From Neobacillus niacini (lineage in GTDB: Bacteria > Bacillota > Bacilli > Bacillales > Cytobacillaceae), in assembly GCF_023715785.1 (NCBI RefSeq), contig NZ_JAMBOX010000003.1, positions 308,557 through 372,556 on the forward strand: DNA of 64,000 nucleotides, given 5' to 3'. Shown piece by piece: positions 1-7,921 of the stretch (its first letter is position 1; each line of letters starts with the position of its first letter). The notes under the pieces are model-generated. The model did not search any database and was not told the origin of the DNA. It worked only from the letters and a program-made list of their open reading frames with translations. The position numbers and the translations under genes are program-made.

Positions 1-603
1 TAAAACAAGACAGCCAACTGTGTAACCTTCCACCACACGTGATGAAGAGCCGATACCACCTTTATAACCAAAACAAACCATCCCTTTACCGGCCCCGACC
101 GCTCCTTCTTCTGCTTGCCCGTTCGTGGCCTTGTTAATCGCCTCAATAGCATGTTCCGGCTTGACCGGAAACAAGCGAATAGAATTGAGGTGGCCGTCAT
201 TACATTCGCCGACCACCACATTGATGGTTCCGGTCGTATCGCCAATTTCCGGATTCAGATCAAGCATGTAAGCCAATGTCCCTTGGGTTACCGCAGGCAC
301 GCCAAAGGTATTGGTCAGCATGATTGGCGACTCTAGGACTCCCAATTCGTTAACCTGGACTAGCCCGGTTGTTTTTCCAAAGCCATTAATGACATAGCTT
401 GCCGCTGTCACCTTTTCTTTAAAGATATTGCCGTTATGCGGAAGGATCGCCGTCACACCCGTGCAAGCATAGTCTTCACCCGTTTCACCTATCGAAAAAT
501 CCAGCGTCACATGACCGACCATCACACCGCGAACATCGGTAATGCAATTTTTCACCCCAACCGGCAGCCTTCCGACTTTGATTCCCAGTTCTCTCGCCTT
601 CAT
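1..603 (-). CDS. P1 family peptidase (DmpA-type aminopeptidase), 3' end outside window
   Basis: The reading frame from the ATG at 603 runs off the window edge. It begins MKARELGIKVGRLPVGVKNC and continues with TDVRGVMVGH, the conserved opening of P1/S58 peptidases related to L-aminopeptidase D-Ala-esterase DmpA. Later blocks TNTFGVPAVTQG and GKGMVCFGYKGGIGSSSR also fit the family, whose members mature by self-cleavage before a Ser or Thr in the missing C-terminal part. The ATG overlaps the stop of the upstream dipeptidase gene by 4 bases (ATGA), so the two are probably translationally coupled. Substrate specificity cannot be told. Confidence 0.9.
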   Translation of the reverse strand, partial: MKARELGIKVGRLPVGVKNCITDVRGVMVGHVTLDFSIGETGEDYACTGVTAILPHNGNIFKEKVTAASYVINGFGKTTGLVQVNELGVLESPIMLTNTFGVPAVTQGTLAYMLDLNPEIGDTTGTINVVVGECNDGHLNSIRLFPVKPEHAIEAINKATNGQAEEGAVGAGKGMVCFGYKGGIGSSSRVVEGYTVGCLVL

Positions 604-1535
604 CGTTTCACCCCCGTCCTGTGATAAAGGAAGTTTTCAGAAGCAAAGCCTCTAACTTCATCCTCGGAGTAGTATTTTAAAAGCTCATTGATGAGATTTT
701 GCGTTTTTGACGCGTCCTCCAGGTTGATGACAAATTGGGAAATCCCATCAAAATCCGATCCCAAGCCAATCTGCTTCACCCCACCCAAAGAACAAAAGTG
801 ATCAATATGCTTCACGAGGTCAGTAATGGTTACTTCCCCGGATTCTTTAATAAACGGCGGATGATAGACAACATGAATCATCCCGCCTTTTTTAAACATC
901 ACTTTTGCCATTTCATCGGTTAAATTACGTGGACTGTTGCAGAGTGCCCTGGCGTTTGAATGACTGGCAATCGGGTACTGTGCCAGTTCCATTACATCCC
1001 AAAACGCCTTGTCACTCAAGTGTGAAACATCGGTCAGGACCTGATTCTTGTTATTTAATTTCACGACTTCTTTTCCGAACAGGGTCAGTCCGCCGCCGCG
1101 CGGCTCCCCAGCACCGTCTGCAGCCAAGTTGGCAAAATTCCAAGTCAGCCCGACTAATCGAACTCCAAGGCGATATAGTGTTTCAAGCTTCGTTAAATCA
1201 TTGCCGATTGCATCGACACCTTCAAGTGTTAACACCGCCCCAATCTGGCCAATTTTAAGGTTGTCAATTTCTGACCATTCCTTGATATGCACCATGTCAG
1301 GATTTTTACCGAGGACTTCCTTGTAAAAATAATCAACCTGCTCCAGCGCCACCTGGAATTTTTGATCTGAATTGAGATATGGCTCGATAAAAATGGCAAA
1401 GAATTGGACTTTAACATTTCCCTGCTGCAATCGAGTCTTATTCGCCTGCAGTTCCGGCGCATCGGCAAACCGCAACTCCCCTTTGGCCTCCCAAAGCTTT
1501 AGAAGTACATCACAATGCAAGTCTATAATATTCAA
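600..1535 (-). CDS. Membrane dipeptidase (renal dipeptidase family, M19)
   Basis: 311 aa, the usual length for bacterial M19 zinc dipeptidases. The N-terminal HCD (residues 7-9) is the first His-x-Asp metal pair, TLEGVDA carries the bridging Glu, DVSHLSD and ASHSNARAL carry further His ligands, and GLGSDFDG is the C-terminal active-site block. No signal peptide is present, so the enzyme is probably cytoplasmic and hydrolyses dipeptides. The start is a TTG nine bases after AAAGGGG. It overlaps the downstream P1 peptidase by 4 bases, which suggests a two-gene peptide degradation unit. Confidence 0.92.
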   Translation of the reverse strand: MNIIDLHCDVLLKLWEAKGELRFADAPELQANKTRLQQGNVKVQFFAIFIEPYLNSDQKFQVALEQVDYFYKEVLGKNPDMVHIKEWSEIDNLKIGQIGAVLTLEGVDAIGNDLTKLETLYRLGVRLVGLTWNFANLAADGAGEPRGGGLTLFGKEVVKLNNKNQVLTDVSHLSDKAFWDVMELAQYPIASHSNARALCNSPRNLTDEMAKVMFKKGGMIHVVYHPPFIKESGEVTITDLVKHIDHFCSLGGVKQIGLGSDFDGISQFVINLEDASKTQNLINELLKYYSEDEVRGFASENFLYHRTGVKR

Positions 1536-1580
1536 AGATGTCGACCCCTTTTTACTAAAAAGTGTATCACAAATCCCATC

Positions 1581-1604
1581 AAAAAAGGACCACCATGTGG
1601 CCCT
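1581..1604 (-). terminator. Rho-independent terminator of the SRPBCC-arsR operon
   Basis: On the minus strand an imperfect GGGCCAC/GTGGTCC hairpin is followed by six T residues, directly after the ArsR stop codon. Confidence 0.6.
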
Positions 1605-1606
1605 CG

Positions 1607-1963
1607 TTAATCTTGACTTTTCTCGGATTCGATTACTCTCAAGCTGGATTCCCCCGGATTTTCCATGATATGTTTCAACACGGACAGCCTGTTGGTCCAG
1701 AACTGGTCGTAGAATTGTTTCAATTCCTTTAACGGTTCCAGCTGAAGCTGATAGATTTTTTCCCTGCCCTGTTTGCGGCCGCGGACCAATTCCGCTTCAG
1801 AGAGAACTTGCAGATGCTTAGCGATGGCCGTGCGGCTAATCGAAAAATGTGAAGTGATTTCGGAAATCGGCAGTTCTTTTTCGGCAAGAAGCTTTAATAC
1901 CTCTCGCCGTGTCGGGTCAGCAATCGCTTGAAAAACATCATGTTTTTGAGCTGATGCGGACAC
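1607..1963 (-). CDS. ArsR family winged-helix repressor
   Basis: 118 aa. ADPTRREVLKLL followed by FSISRTAIAKHLQVL is the classic ArsR-type helix-turn-helix (about residues 14-60). No metal-binding ELCVCD motif is visible, so it belongs to the metal-independent ArsR group usually paired with SRPBCC/AHSA1 proteins. The start is a GTG directly after the TAA of the SRPBCC gene, with GGAGGG four bases upstream. It is co-transcribed with that gene and probably represses the operon through the two inverted repeats at 2414-2459. Confidence 0.9.
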   Translation of the reverse strand: MSASAQKHDVFQAIADPTRREVLKLLAEKELPISEITSHFSISRTAIAKHLQVLSEAELVRGRKQGREKIYQLQLEPLKELKQFYDQFWTNRLSVLKHIMENPGESSLRVIESEKSQD

Positions 1964-2383
1964 TTAGCCCTCCACGATCCGTTTTAATTTTTGCACGATG
2001 CCTTCCCAGCCGCCTGACATTGTTTCCCGAATGACAGAGGACTTCTGCCCGGCTTTGCCGATGATTTCATCAGCTGCTTTCCAGCCTCCGTGGATCAACG
2101 TGAATTCGGTCTTGCCGCCCAAGTCTTTCAAAATAAACGAAGCAAACCAGCCTTCGGTATCCCAATTAAACGAAAGTTTATTGGGCGGGTCCAATTCCGT
2201 TACCTTGCATGGGGATGGACCAAATGGTGACTGCAAATGGAATTCATGGCCGACTTCCGGTTTGAAATCATTTGGCATGAACCATGCGGCAATCCCTTCA
2301 GCGGTGGAAACCTGGTCCCATACTTTTTGAATGGGTGCCTCGATGACAACAGATTTTTTGATATCTTCCAGTGTATTTACCAT
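1964..2383 (-). CDS. SRPBCC/AHSA1-domain protein
   Basis: About 139 aa from the ATG at 2383, chosen because GGAG lies just upstream and the segment before it has no ribosome site. [20 protein letters not shown] is the typical opening strand and helix of the START-like SRPBCC fold, and the C-terminal GWEGIVQKL closes with the long alpha helix. Family members bind hydrophobic ligands, but the ligand is rarely known. It is the first gene of a two-gene operon with an ArsR repressor, a common arrangement in Bacillaceae. Confidence 0.88.
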   Translation of the reverse strand: MVNTLEDIKKSVVIEAPIQKVWDQVSTAEGIAAWFMPNDFKPEVGHEFHLQSPFGPSPCKVTELDPPNKLSFNWDTEGWFASFILKDLGGKTEFTLIHGGWKAADEIIGKAGQKSSVIRETMSGGWEGIVQKLKRIVEG

Positions 2384-2413
2384 TTGTTCTCCTACTTTCC
2401 TATTAAAAATACA

Positions 2414-2467
2414 AAACCTTTTGGTTTCACATTCTGAATTATATAAAACCATTTGGTTTCATGTCAA
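2414..2467 (-). promoter_or_regulatory. Autoregulated promoter with two AAACC-N4-GGTTT operators
   Basis: On the minus strand, -35 TTGACA (2467-2462), an 18-bp spacer and -10 TATAAT (2443-2438) form a near-consensus sigma-A promoter. One perfect inverted repeat AAACC-N4-GGTTT (2446-2459) fills the spacer. A second (2414-2427) lies just after the predicted start of transcription. Their centres are 32 bp apart, about three helical turns. The downstream ArsR protein is the likely ligand. Confidence 0.8.
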
Positions 2468-2503
2468 TATATTAGTTTCCTCTAATCCACACTTTCTATG
2501 CAA

Positions 2504-2537
2504 AAAAATCTCTCCACATCATGGTAAAGAGATTTTT
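2504..2537 (-). terminator. Terminator of the NCS2 permease gene
   Basis: AAAAATCTCT and AGAGATTTTT form a stem. On the minus strand it is followed by a T-run, and it overlaps the 3' end of the permease gene. Confidence 0.65.
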
Positions 2538-3823
2538 CTGCGAAAAATGACATGTTCAAGCAGAAGACACAGCACTAAGCCAACGATTAAGCCATTAGCC
2601 ACGATATTGCGCAGCCATGGCACCACCGATTCAAAGCTTTCCGGAGGCAGGAACATCAGGCCAATGCCAACCATCAATGAAAGGCCGATGACCAATAAAT
2701 TGCGTTGGGAAGGCTCCTGTCCCATTAAATCGCGTATACCGAAGCCAAGCATTTGTGAAAAAGGAATAAACAAGGACGCATAGGCAACTTCTAATGGCAT
2801 GACAGCCAAAAATCCGGAAATATATGGAAAAAAGGCAATGACAATCATCATCAGGGCTCCAATGATCACTGGGCGTTTCGCTTTAATCCCGGTTGTCGTA
2901 ATAAATCCTGCCGATACGGACAAGGGAACAACCCCAACAACCGAAAACAACCCGGATAAAACCAAGTTGACTCCATTGCCGAAAATCCCCTTTTGGTATT
3001 GAACCGGCTTAATTTCTTTTTCCAGCGCAATTCCGACCACCAAGATACTGGCTATAACATTTGAAATCAGCACAATGGAGGTGATGATCGAGGTCAGGAT
3101 GATTCCCGCATCAAACTCCGGTATACCCCAGCTAAGCGGCTTTGGTACCGAAAACCAGCTTGACGGCTCGTAAGTTTTTCCGGGATGAATGAGTCCCAGC
3201 CAATAAAACAACAACCAGCCAACAATAATGCCAAAAAAGGGCCCCATGCTTTTTAATAGGCCATTGGTCTTTAAAGAAATCACTAGGATGATCAAGATTT
3301 CAACGAAACAAATGAACGCAATTTTTCCATTCAACTGGCCAGTCGCAGTCACACCGAGAATGCTTTTGAAAAATGAACCGCTCAGCTGACTGACAAGTAA
3401 AATTAAATAAACACCTGTCACGATTGGAGTAAACAGATTGCGGACTTTTTCAATAATCGGCAAAAAGCCGAGGATAGCCAGAAAGATTCCGGAAATGATA
3501 AGTCCCATTTCTAATTGTTGCAGCAGTTGTCCGTGTTCACCGGGGGCGCTCATGGTCCCAAGCAGGATAAAAATCGCCCACCACATCCCGGCGGCACCCT
3601 CGACCACTTGAAGGCGATGGCCGAAGAAGATTTGAATTAATGTAGCCGCACCGGAAATCAACAGCATTCTTTCCATGAAGCCTGCAATTTCCGCCGGGGA
3701 CATTTGAAAGGCGGCGCCCACCACCACCGGGACAGCAATCACATTGGTTAACATAAAAATCGCCCATTGGATTCCCTGTATCCCCGATAAAGCGGCACTG
3801 CCTCTTTGTTCCATTTCGTTCAT
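2519..3823 (-). CDS. NCS2 family purine/pyrimidine permease
   Basis: About 434 aa and strongly hydrophobic, with roughly 12-14 membrane segments. The opening GIQGIQWAIFMLTNVIAVP and the later VSAGFITTTGIKAKRP resemble the NCS2 (nucleobase:cation symporter 2) family, which imports uracil, xanthine, uric acid or other purines. I cannot assign the base. The start at 3823 was chosen because AAGGA lies eight bases upstream; a TTG 21 bases earlier lacks a ribosome site. It stands alone between the ArsR operon and the divergent DUF4097 gene. No purine riboswitch was seen in the leader. Confidence 0.9.
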   Translation of the reverse strand: MNEMEQRGSAALSGIQGIQWAIFMLTNVIAVPVVVGAAFQMSPAEIAGFMERMLLISGAATLIQIFFGHRLQVVEGAAGMWWAIFILLGTMSAPGEHGQLLQQLEMGLIISGIFLAILGFLPIIEKVRNLFTPIVTGVYLILLVSQLSGSFFKSILGVTATGQLNGKIAFICFVEILIILVISLKTNGLLKSMGPFFGIIVGWLLFYWLGLIHPGKTYEPSSWFSVPKPLSWGIPEFDAGIILTSIITSIVLISNVIASILVVGIALEKEIKPVQYQKGIFGNGVNLVLSGLFSVVGVVPLSVSAGFITTTGIKAKRPVIIGALMMIVIAFFPYISGFLAVMPLEVAYASLFIPFSQMLGFGIRDLMGQEPSQRNLLVIGLSLMVGIGLMFLPPESFESVVPWLRNIVANGLIVGLVLCLLLEHVIFRRKISLP

Positions 3824-4037
3824 TGTGGAATTCCTTCTTTCCAAAACAACCTAATTACTACACTAAAAAAGATATCACAACTTTCCATGCAATTATAGTT
3901 AAACTATTTCACGCACGGAAAAGCATAAATACATCTCAAGCCTTAGTCAAAATTAATCCCCTGGTACATCGCGAAAAAACAAAGGATTTCTTATTCTAAA
4001 TATAGAAGATGTAAGGAAGAAAAGGGGATGGGGAAAA

Positions 4038-4901
4038 ATGAAGCGAATTTTAATTCTTTTATTAGTCATTACTGGCCTATATATTGTCTTTAATCAATCC
4101 AATGTGCTGGATGTATTAGGTGGAAACGGCAATAAAAATGATGAAGCGGCCATTACCAATAATACGGAAGTAATCAAGGTGGATGTGGGTAGTGTCAGCA
4201 CTACGATCATTCCAGAAGACCGGAAGAATTTACGGGCGGAATATGAAGGAAAGCAAAAGCTGACAGTTAAAGAAAATGGTGACGAAGTAGAGGTTCGCTT
4301 AAAAAGCAAATGGTTTAATTGGTTTAACTGGGGCAGCCAAAAAAGCAATCTAAAAATATACATTCCGGAAGATTATGATCAGGATATGTGGATTGACCTT
4401 GGCTCAGGGAATTTGAATTTTTCCGGTGCCTCCAAAAATAAACCAATGAAATTAGAAAAATTAACCTTAGATATAGGTTCAGGTAATATGAATCTTCGCA
4501 ATCTTGAGGTGAAAGAGCTTTATCAGGACGTTTCATCTGGTAATGTCAATATGAATTCTATTAAAACAGAAAAAGGTATCTTTGATGTCAGCTCGGGGAA
4601 TCTTGATATCGACCACTATTCAGGCGGAATTGCAGCCGATGTCAGTTCCGGAAGGCTAGCGGTTCAAGTTGAGCAGTTGACCGACAGCATTAAAATGGAT
4701 ATTAGCTCTGGGCTTGTTGATTTGGATTTGCCAGACGATGCCGATTTCACCTTAAATGGTGAAGTGAGCAGCGGTAAGATCTCCTGCGACCTGCCGTTAA
4801 AGGATAAAGTGCAGAATAGAGAGATGATCAGTGGAAAACATGGGTCAGGAAAGCATACTATCAACCTGGATGTCTCAAGCGGGATTATAAATATTAATTA
4901 G
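4038..4901 (+). CDS. Membrane-anchored DUF4097 beta-repeat protein
   Basis: 287 aa. One N-terminal hydrophobic segment (residues 3-20) is followed by an extracellular part built from repeated short beta units containing DVSSG, DIGSG or DISSG, typical of DUF4097 (right-handed beta repeat) proteins. The layout resembles LiaG of the Bacillus lia cell-envelope stress operon, but no liaFSR genes lie nearby, so I do not use the name. GGGGATGGGG lies just before the ATG. Role unknown, perhaps at the cell surface. Confidence 0.8.
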   Translation: MKRILILLLVITGLYIVFNQSNVLDVLGGNGNKNDEAAITNNTEVIKVDVGSVSTTIIPEDRKNLRAEYEGKQKLTVKENGDEVEVRLKSKWFNWFNWGSQKSNLKIYIPEDYDQDMWIDLGSGNLNFSGASKNKPMKLEKLTLDIGSGNMNLRNLEVKELYQDVSSGNVNMNSIKTEKGIFDVSSGNLDIDHYSGGIAADVSSGRLAVQVEQLTDSIKMDISSGLVDLDLPDDADFTLNGEVSSGKISCDLPLKDKVQNREMISGKHGSGKHTINLDVSSGIININ

Positions 4902-5032
4902 TTATACAGGGGCCGTTCTGTGCGTAAAAACATGCACGTGAACTGTCCCTGTTTCACTTTCGGAACCAACTATCCCGGAAATACATACCGTATATTGCGG
5001 TGTGTTTTTTTATTTATGGAAGGAGCGTTCTT

Positions 5033-5422
5033 ATGTATTATACCCCTCATTACCCGGTACTTCCTCCCAGCCAGTTTTACCCCGTTTATACCATAGGCCC
5101 ATATGTCCCGCCGCGGGCTTATCCGCCAGTCGATATTAAAATATTTGAAAGCTCCGTGAAATCATTTCGTCTGTTAATGGCGCAAGGGAGTTTATTGTTA
5201 GATCGACTGGGAGATATTTCATTCGCAAGAAGAATCATGACCGCTGCCCAGCAAGGAAATAATGCGGAAGTCGACCGCCTGATAAAAACTACCGGCCTAA
5301 AAATTCCGGTCATAACCCAATTTACGCCCACAGGGGTAAACTTTATTCTTGGCACACAAACAACCCAAGCACATCCAAACAACTGCTGTACCTTAACCAT
5401 CAACATGAAATGGGGTCAATGA
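5033..5422 (+). CDS. Hypothetical protein with Pro/Tyr-rich N-terminus
   Basis: About 129 aa. The ATG at 5033 follows a strong GGAAGGAG site, whereas an ATG-like start 33 bases upstream has none. The first 35 residues are rich in Pro and Tyr (YYTPHYPVLPP), followed by a predicted helical domain containing LLLDRLGDISFARRIM and a C-terminal Cys pair. Pro/Tyr-rich N-termini of this sort occur in small spore-coat proteins of Bacillus, so a spore role is possible but unproven. A strong terminator follows. Confidence 0.65.
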   Translation: MYYTPHYPVLPPSQFYPVYTIGPYVPPRAYPPVDIKIFESSVKSFRLLMAQGSLLLDRLGDISFARRIMTAAQQGNNAEVDRLIKTTGLKIPVITQFTPTGVNFILGTQTTQAHPNNCCTLTINMKWGQ

Positions 5423-5479
5423 AACAAATGGCAAAATCAACGATGTGTTCCACAGGGGACTCCGCGAAGGATCAAGAAA

Positions 5480-5522
5480 AAAACTGGTATTCCGATTAGC
5501 TCGGCATACCAGTTTTTTGTTT
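5480..5522. terminator. Bidirectional terminator
   Basis: AAAACTGGTAT and ATACCAGTTTT form an 11-bp stem flanked by A and T runs. It ends the upstream plus-strand gene and overlaps the stop of the convergent GGDEF-EAL gene. Confidence 0.8.
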
Positions 5523-7730
5523 TTCCAGCATCGCCCCCACTTCATCGGCAGGCAGCGGCCTGCTAAAGAAATAGCCTTGTCCTGTATCACATGCGTTTTT
5601 CTTTAAAAACTCAAGTTGTTGCTCTGTCTCAATTCCTTCAGCCACCACACCAAAGTTCAGATTCAAGCCCATATCAATGATGGTTTTGACCAAGGCCCCT
5701 TGGCTGGAGCGATTGGATATTTCATTCACAAACGATTTATCAATTTTTATTCTATTAATCGGCAAGTAGTTCAGGTAACTTAACGAGGAATACCCTGTAC
5801 CGAAATCATCAATTGACAGTAGGATGCCAAGTTCCTTCAATTCATTAAGGATAACGAAGGATCTCTCCAGGTTTTGCATAATACTTTCTGTAATCTCCAA
5901 TTCCAGCATACTGGCATCAAGTGTAAATTCATTTAAAACACTAGAGATATAGTGAATAAAATCTTCATCTTCAAATTGACGGACTGAGACATTGACCGCG
6001 ATTGGAAAGTCAGGAATCCCAGCATCGCTCCATGCTTTCCTTTGTTTGCATGCCTCACGCAAAACCCATTTTCCAATCGGAACAATCAAACCTGTTTCCT
6101 CGGCAAGCGGAATGAATTCTGCCGGTGAAATAAAGCCGCTTTCCGGTTGCTGCCAGCGAATCAGCGCCTCAATGCCGACGATTTCCCCTGTTTTTAGGGA
6201 CACCTGGGGCTGATAATGAAGCAAAAATTGGTTCTTCTCCAAAGCTTTCCTTAAGCAGGTTTCTAGCTCCATTTTACGGACCGACACCCCATTTAAATTG
6301 GAGGAATAAAATTGATAATTATTTTTCCCCCGCTCTTTTGCCTGGTACATGGCCGTATCCGCAAATTTAATTAATGATTCTTCATCTATCCCATCATCCG
6401 GATAGAGACTGATGCCAATGCTGGTTGTCACAAAAAATTCCTGGCCCTCCACTTCAAAAGGCTTCGCAAACTGATTTAAAATCTGGCGACACTTATCCCT
6501 TACTTTTTCCTTGCTTGTGTCACCTAGTAAAATAATAAATTCATCGCCGCCCTGCCGAGAGACGAACCCGTCATTTCGAATAGTCAGTTCCAGACGATGG
6601 GCTACCTTTTGAAGAATAAGATCTCCTACGGTATGTCCTTTCGTATCATTAATAATTTTAAATCTATCCAGGTCCAAAAATAGAACGGCAAGCATTTTAT
6701 CTTTTTGAAAGGTCAAGACATCATTTAAATGCTTTTTAAAGCTGTTGCGATTGGGCAAACCTGTAAGGGTATCGTAGTAGGCCATCGTTTTAATTGTTTT
6801 TTCCGCTTCTTTTCGATCGGTGATGTCCCTTCCGACAATTTGCACCGCAAATCTGCCTTCATAAAGGATGGGTGTCGAGGCCATCTCCACATCAATCGTT
6901 TTACCATCGAGCCGTTTCACTTGAAATTCAATGCTGACTCTTTCTTGTCTGGGATTATTTAAGGTTCCCACCTTGGTGCGAATTTTCTGGACGATTCGTA
7001 ATGGTACAAACCTTAACGGAGATTGTCCGATTATTTCCTTATGGGAGGTGGCCCCCATCAGCTTCCAGCCCGCTTCGTTAATATACTCTACCTTCTGCAG
7101 GCTGACGACTGCAATAATATCTGGTGACATTTCTACTAAACTTCGATATCTGCCTTCACTCTCTTTTCGATCCGTATTATCAAACAAAACACTATTAAAA
7201 AACACCATTTTGCCATTGTCATCCATTGTCGGAAAACCGCGGTCCAGAATCCAGCGCACCTCGCCGCCAGGCCGTATAATCCGGTACTCACTGGTGACAG
7301 CTTCGCCCTCGGCTAGGCGTTCTTCTCTTTCAGCAATCACTTGCATGTCATCAGGGTAAATAACTTTTTTCCACAGTGTTTTGTCGTGATAAAAATCCTC
7401 CGACGAGTACCCGTATAATTTTTCAATTCCCTGTGTAATGAATAGCGCATTTGTCTTCAGATCATGTGACCAAATGGCAACATCGAGGGTGTCATAAATA
7501 TTTCTTAATCTTTGCTTATCATGTTTATGCGCCTCTTCTTTTTTATTTAAGTCTTTTAAGACGTAAACCAAAATCGGAATCGTTATAAAAAGGATCATTA
7601 AGCTAATCAAATTTATATATGGTAAAGTGGGAAAGAGACGGGTTCCTACTATACCCAATATTTCTGAAAAAAAGAGCAGACAAAATATGAGGATTGCCAG
7701 TTCCCGGTAGTTTGTAAAAGTCCTTCTCAT
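5496..7730 (-). CDS. Membrane-bound PAS-PAS-GGDEF-EAL cyclic-di-GMP protein
   Basis: 744 aa. Two N-terminal membrane helices (about 12-30 and 38-58) precede two PAS domains (about 75-185 and 195-305), a GGDEF domain with RQGGDEF, and an EAL domain with GIEALIRW, ELEITES, DDFGTGYSSL and KIDKSF. Both catalytic cores look intact, so the protein may make or break c-di-GMP. The residues before GGDEF do not form the usual RxxD inhibitory site. PAS domains suggest sensing of redox state or a small ligand. The ATG has GGAG seven bases upstream. A cre-like site lies about 100 bases upstream. Confidence 0.95.
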   Translation of the reverse strand: MRRTFTNYRELAILIFCLLFFSEILGIVGTRLFPTLPYINLISLMILFITIPILVYVLKDLNKKEEAHKHDKQRLRNIYDTLDVAIWSHDLKTNALFITQGIEKLYGYSSEDFYHDKTLWKKVIYPDDMQVIAEREERLAEGEAVTSEYRIIRPGGEVRWILDRGFPTMDDNGKMVFFNSVLFDNTDRKESEGRYRSLVEMSPDIIAVVSLQKVEYINEAGWKLMGATSHKEIIGQSPLRFVPLRIVQKIRTKVGTLNNPRQERVSIEFQVKRLDGKTIDVEMASTPILYEGRFAVQIVGRDITDRKEAEKTIKTMAYYDTLTGLPNRNSFKKHLNDVLTFQKDKMLAVLFLDLDRFKIINDTKGHTVGDLILQKVAHRLELTIRNDGFVSRQGGDEFIILLGDTSKEKVRDKCRQILNQFAKPFEVEGQEFFVTTSIGISLYPDDGIDEESLIKFADTAMYQAKERGKNNYQFYSSNLNGVSVRKMELETCLRKALEKNQFLLHYQPQVSLKTGEIVGIEALIRWQQPESGFISPAEFIPLAEETGLIVPIGKWVLREACKQRKAWSDAGIPDFPIAVNVSVRQFEDEDFIHYISSVLNEFTLDASMLELEITESIMQNLERSFVILNELKELGILLSIDDFGTGYSSLSYLNYLPINRIKIDKSFVNEISNRSSQGALVKTIIDMGLNLNFGVVAEGIETEQQLEFLKKNACDTGQGYFFSRPLPADEVGAMLEKQKTGMPS

Positions 7731-7826
7731 CCTATTTCTCCGTTCTCCTTATGGATTGGTAGATTTAATTTTTTATTTAAAGATATCAGAAACCGATGAA
7801 TTCGACAATTAGCTGAAAAATACTTT

Positions 7827-7841
7827 AAGAAAGCGCTCTCA
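7827..7841. promoter_or_regulatory. cre-like site upstream of the GGDEF-EAL gene
   Basis: AAGAAAGCGCTCTCA matches the CcpA site consensus WTGNAANCGNWNNCW at all fixed positions but one. It may link c-di-GMP turnover to carbon supply, or be chance. Confidence 0.35.
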
Positions 7842-7887
7842 TTCCAATTGAATATGATAAATATTGTATCGTTTATCCGATTCACCA

Positions 7888-7920
7888 AAAAGACGATTCG
7901 GGATTCCCGAATCGTCTTTT
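7888..7920. terminator. Strong bidirectional terminator
   Basis: A perfect 15-bp stem beginning AAAAGACGATTCGGG, a 3-base loop and the complementary arm ending in TTTT directly follow the GH13 stop codon. Confidence 0.9.
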
Positions 7921-7921
7921 C

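Noticed and set aside
905..1258. Open frame on the plus strand opposite the dipeptidase gene
   Set aside because: It lies wholly antisense to a well-conserved M19 gene and has no family motif or ribosome site.
3824..4037. Purine riboswitch before the NCS2 permease
   Set aside because: The leader lacks the conserved purine aptamer loops.
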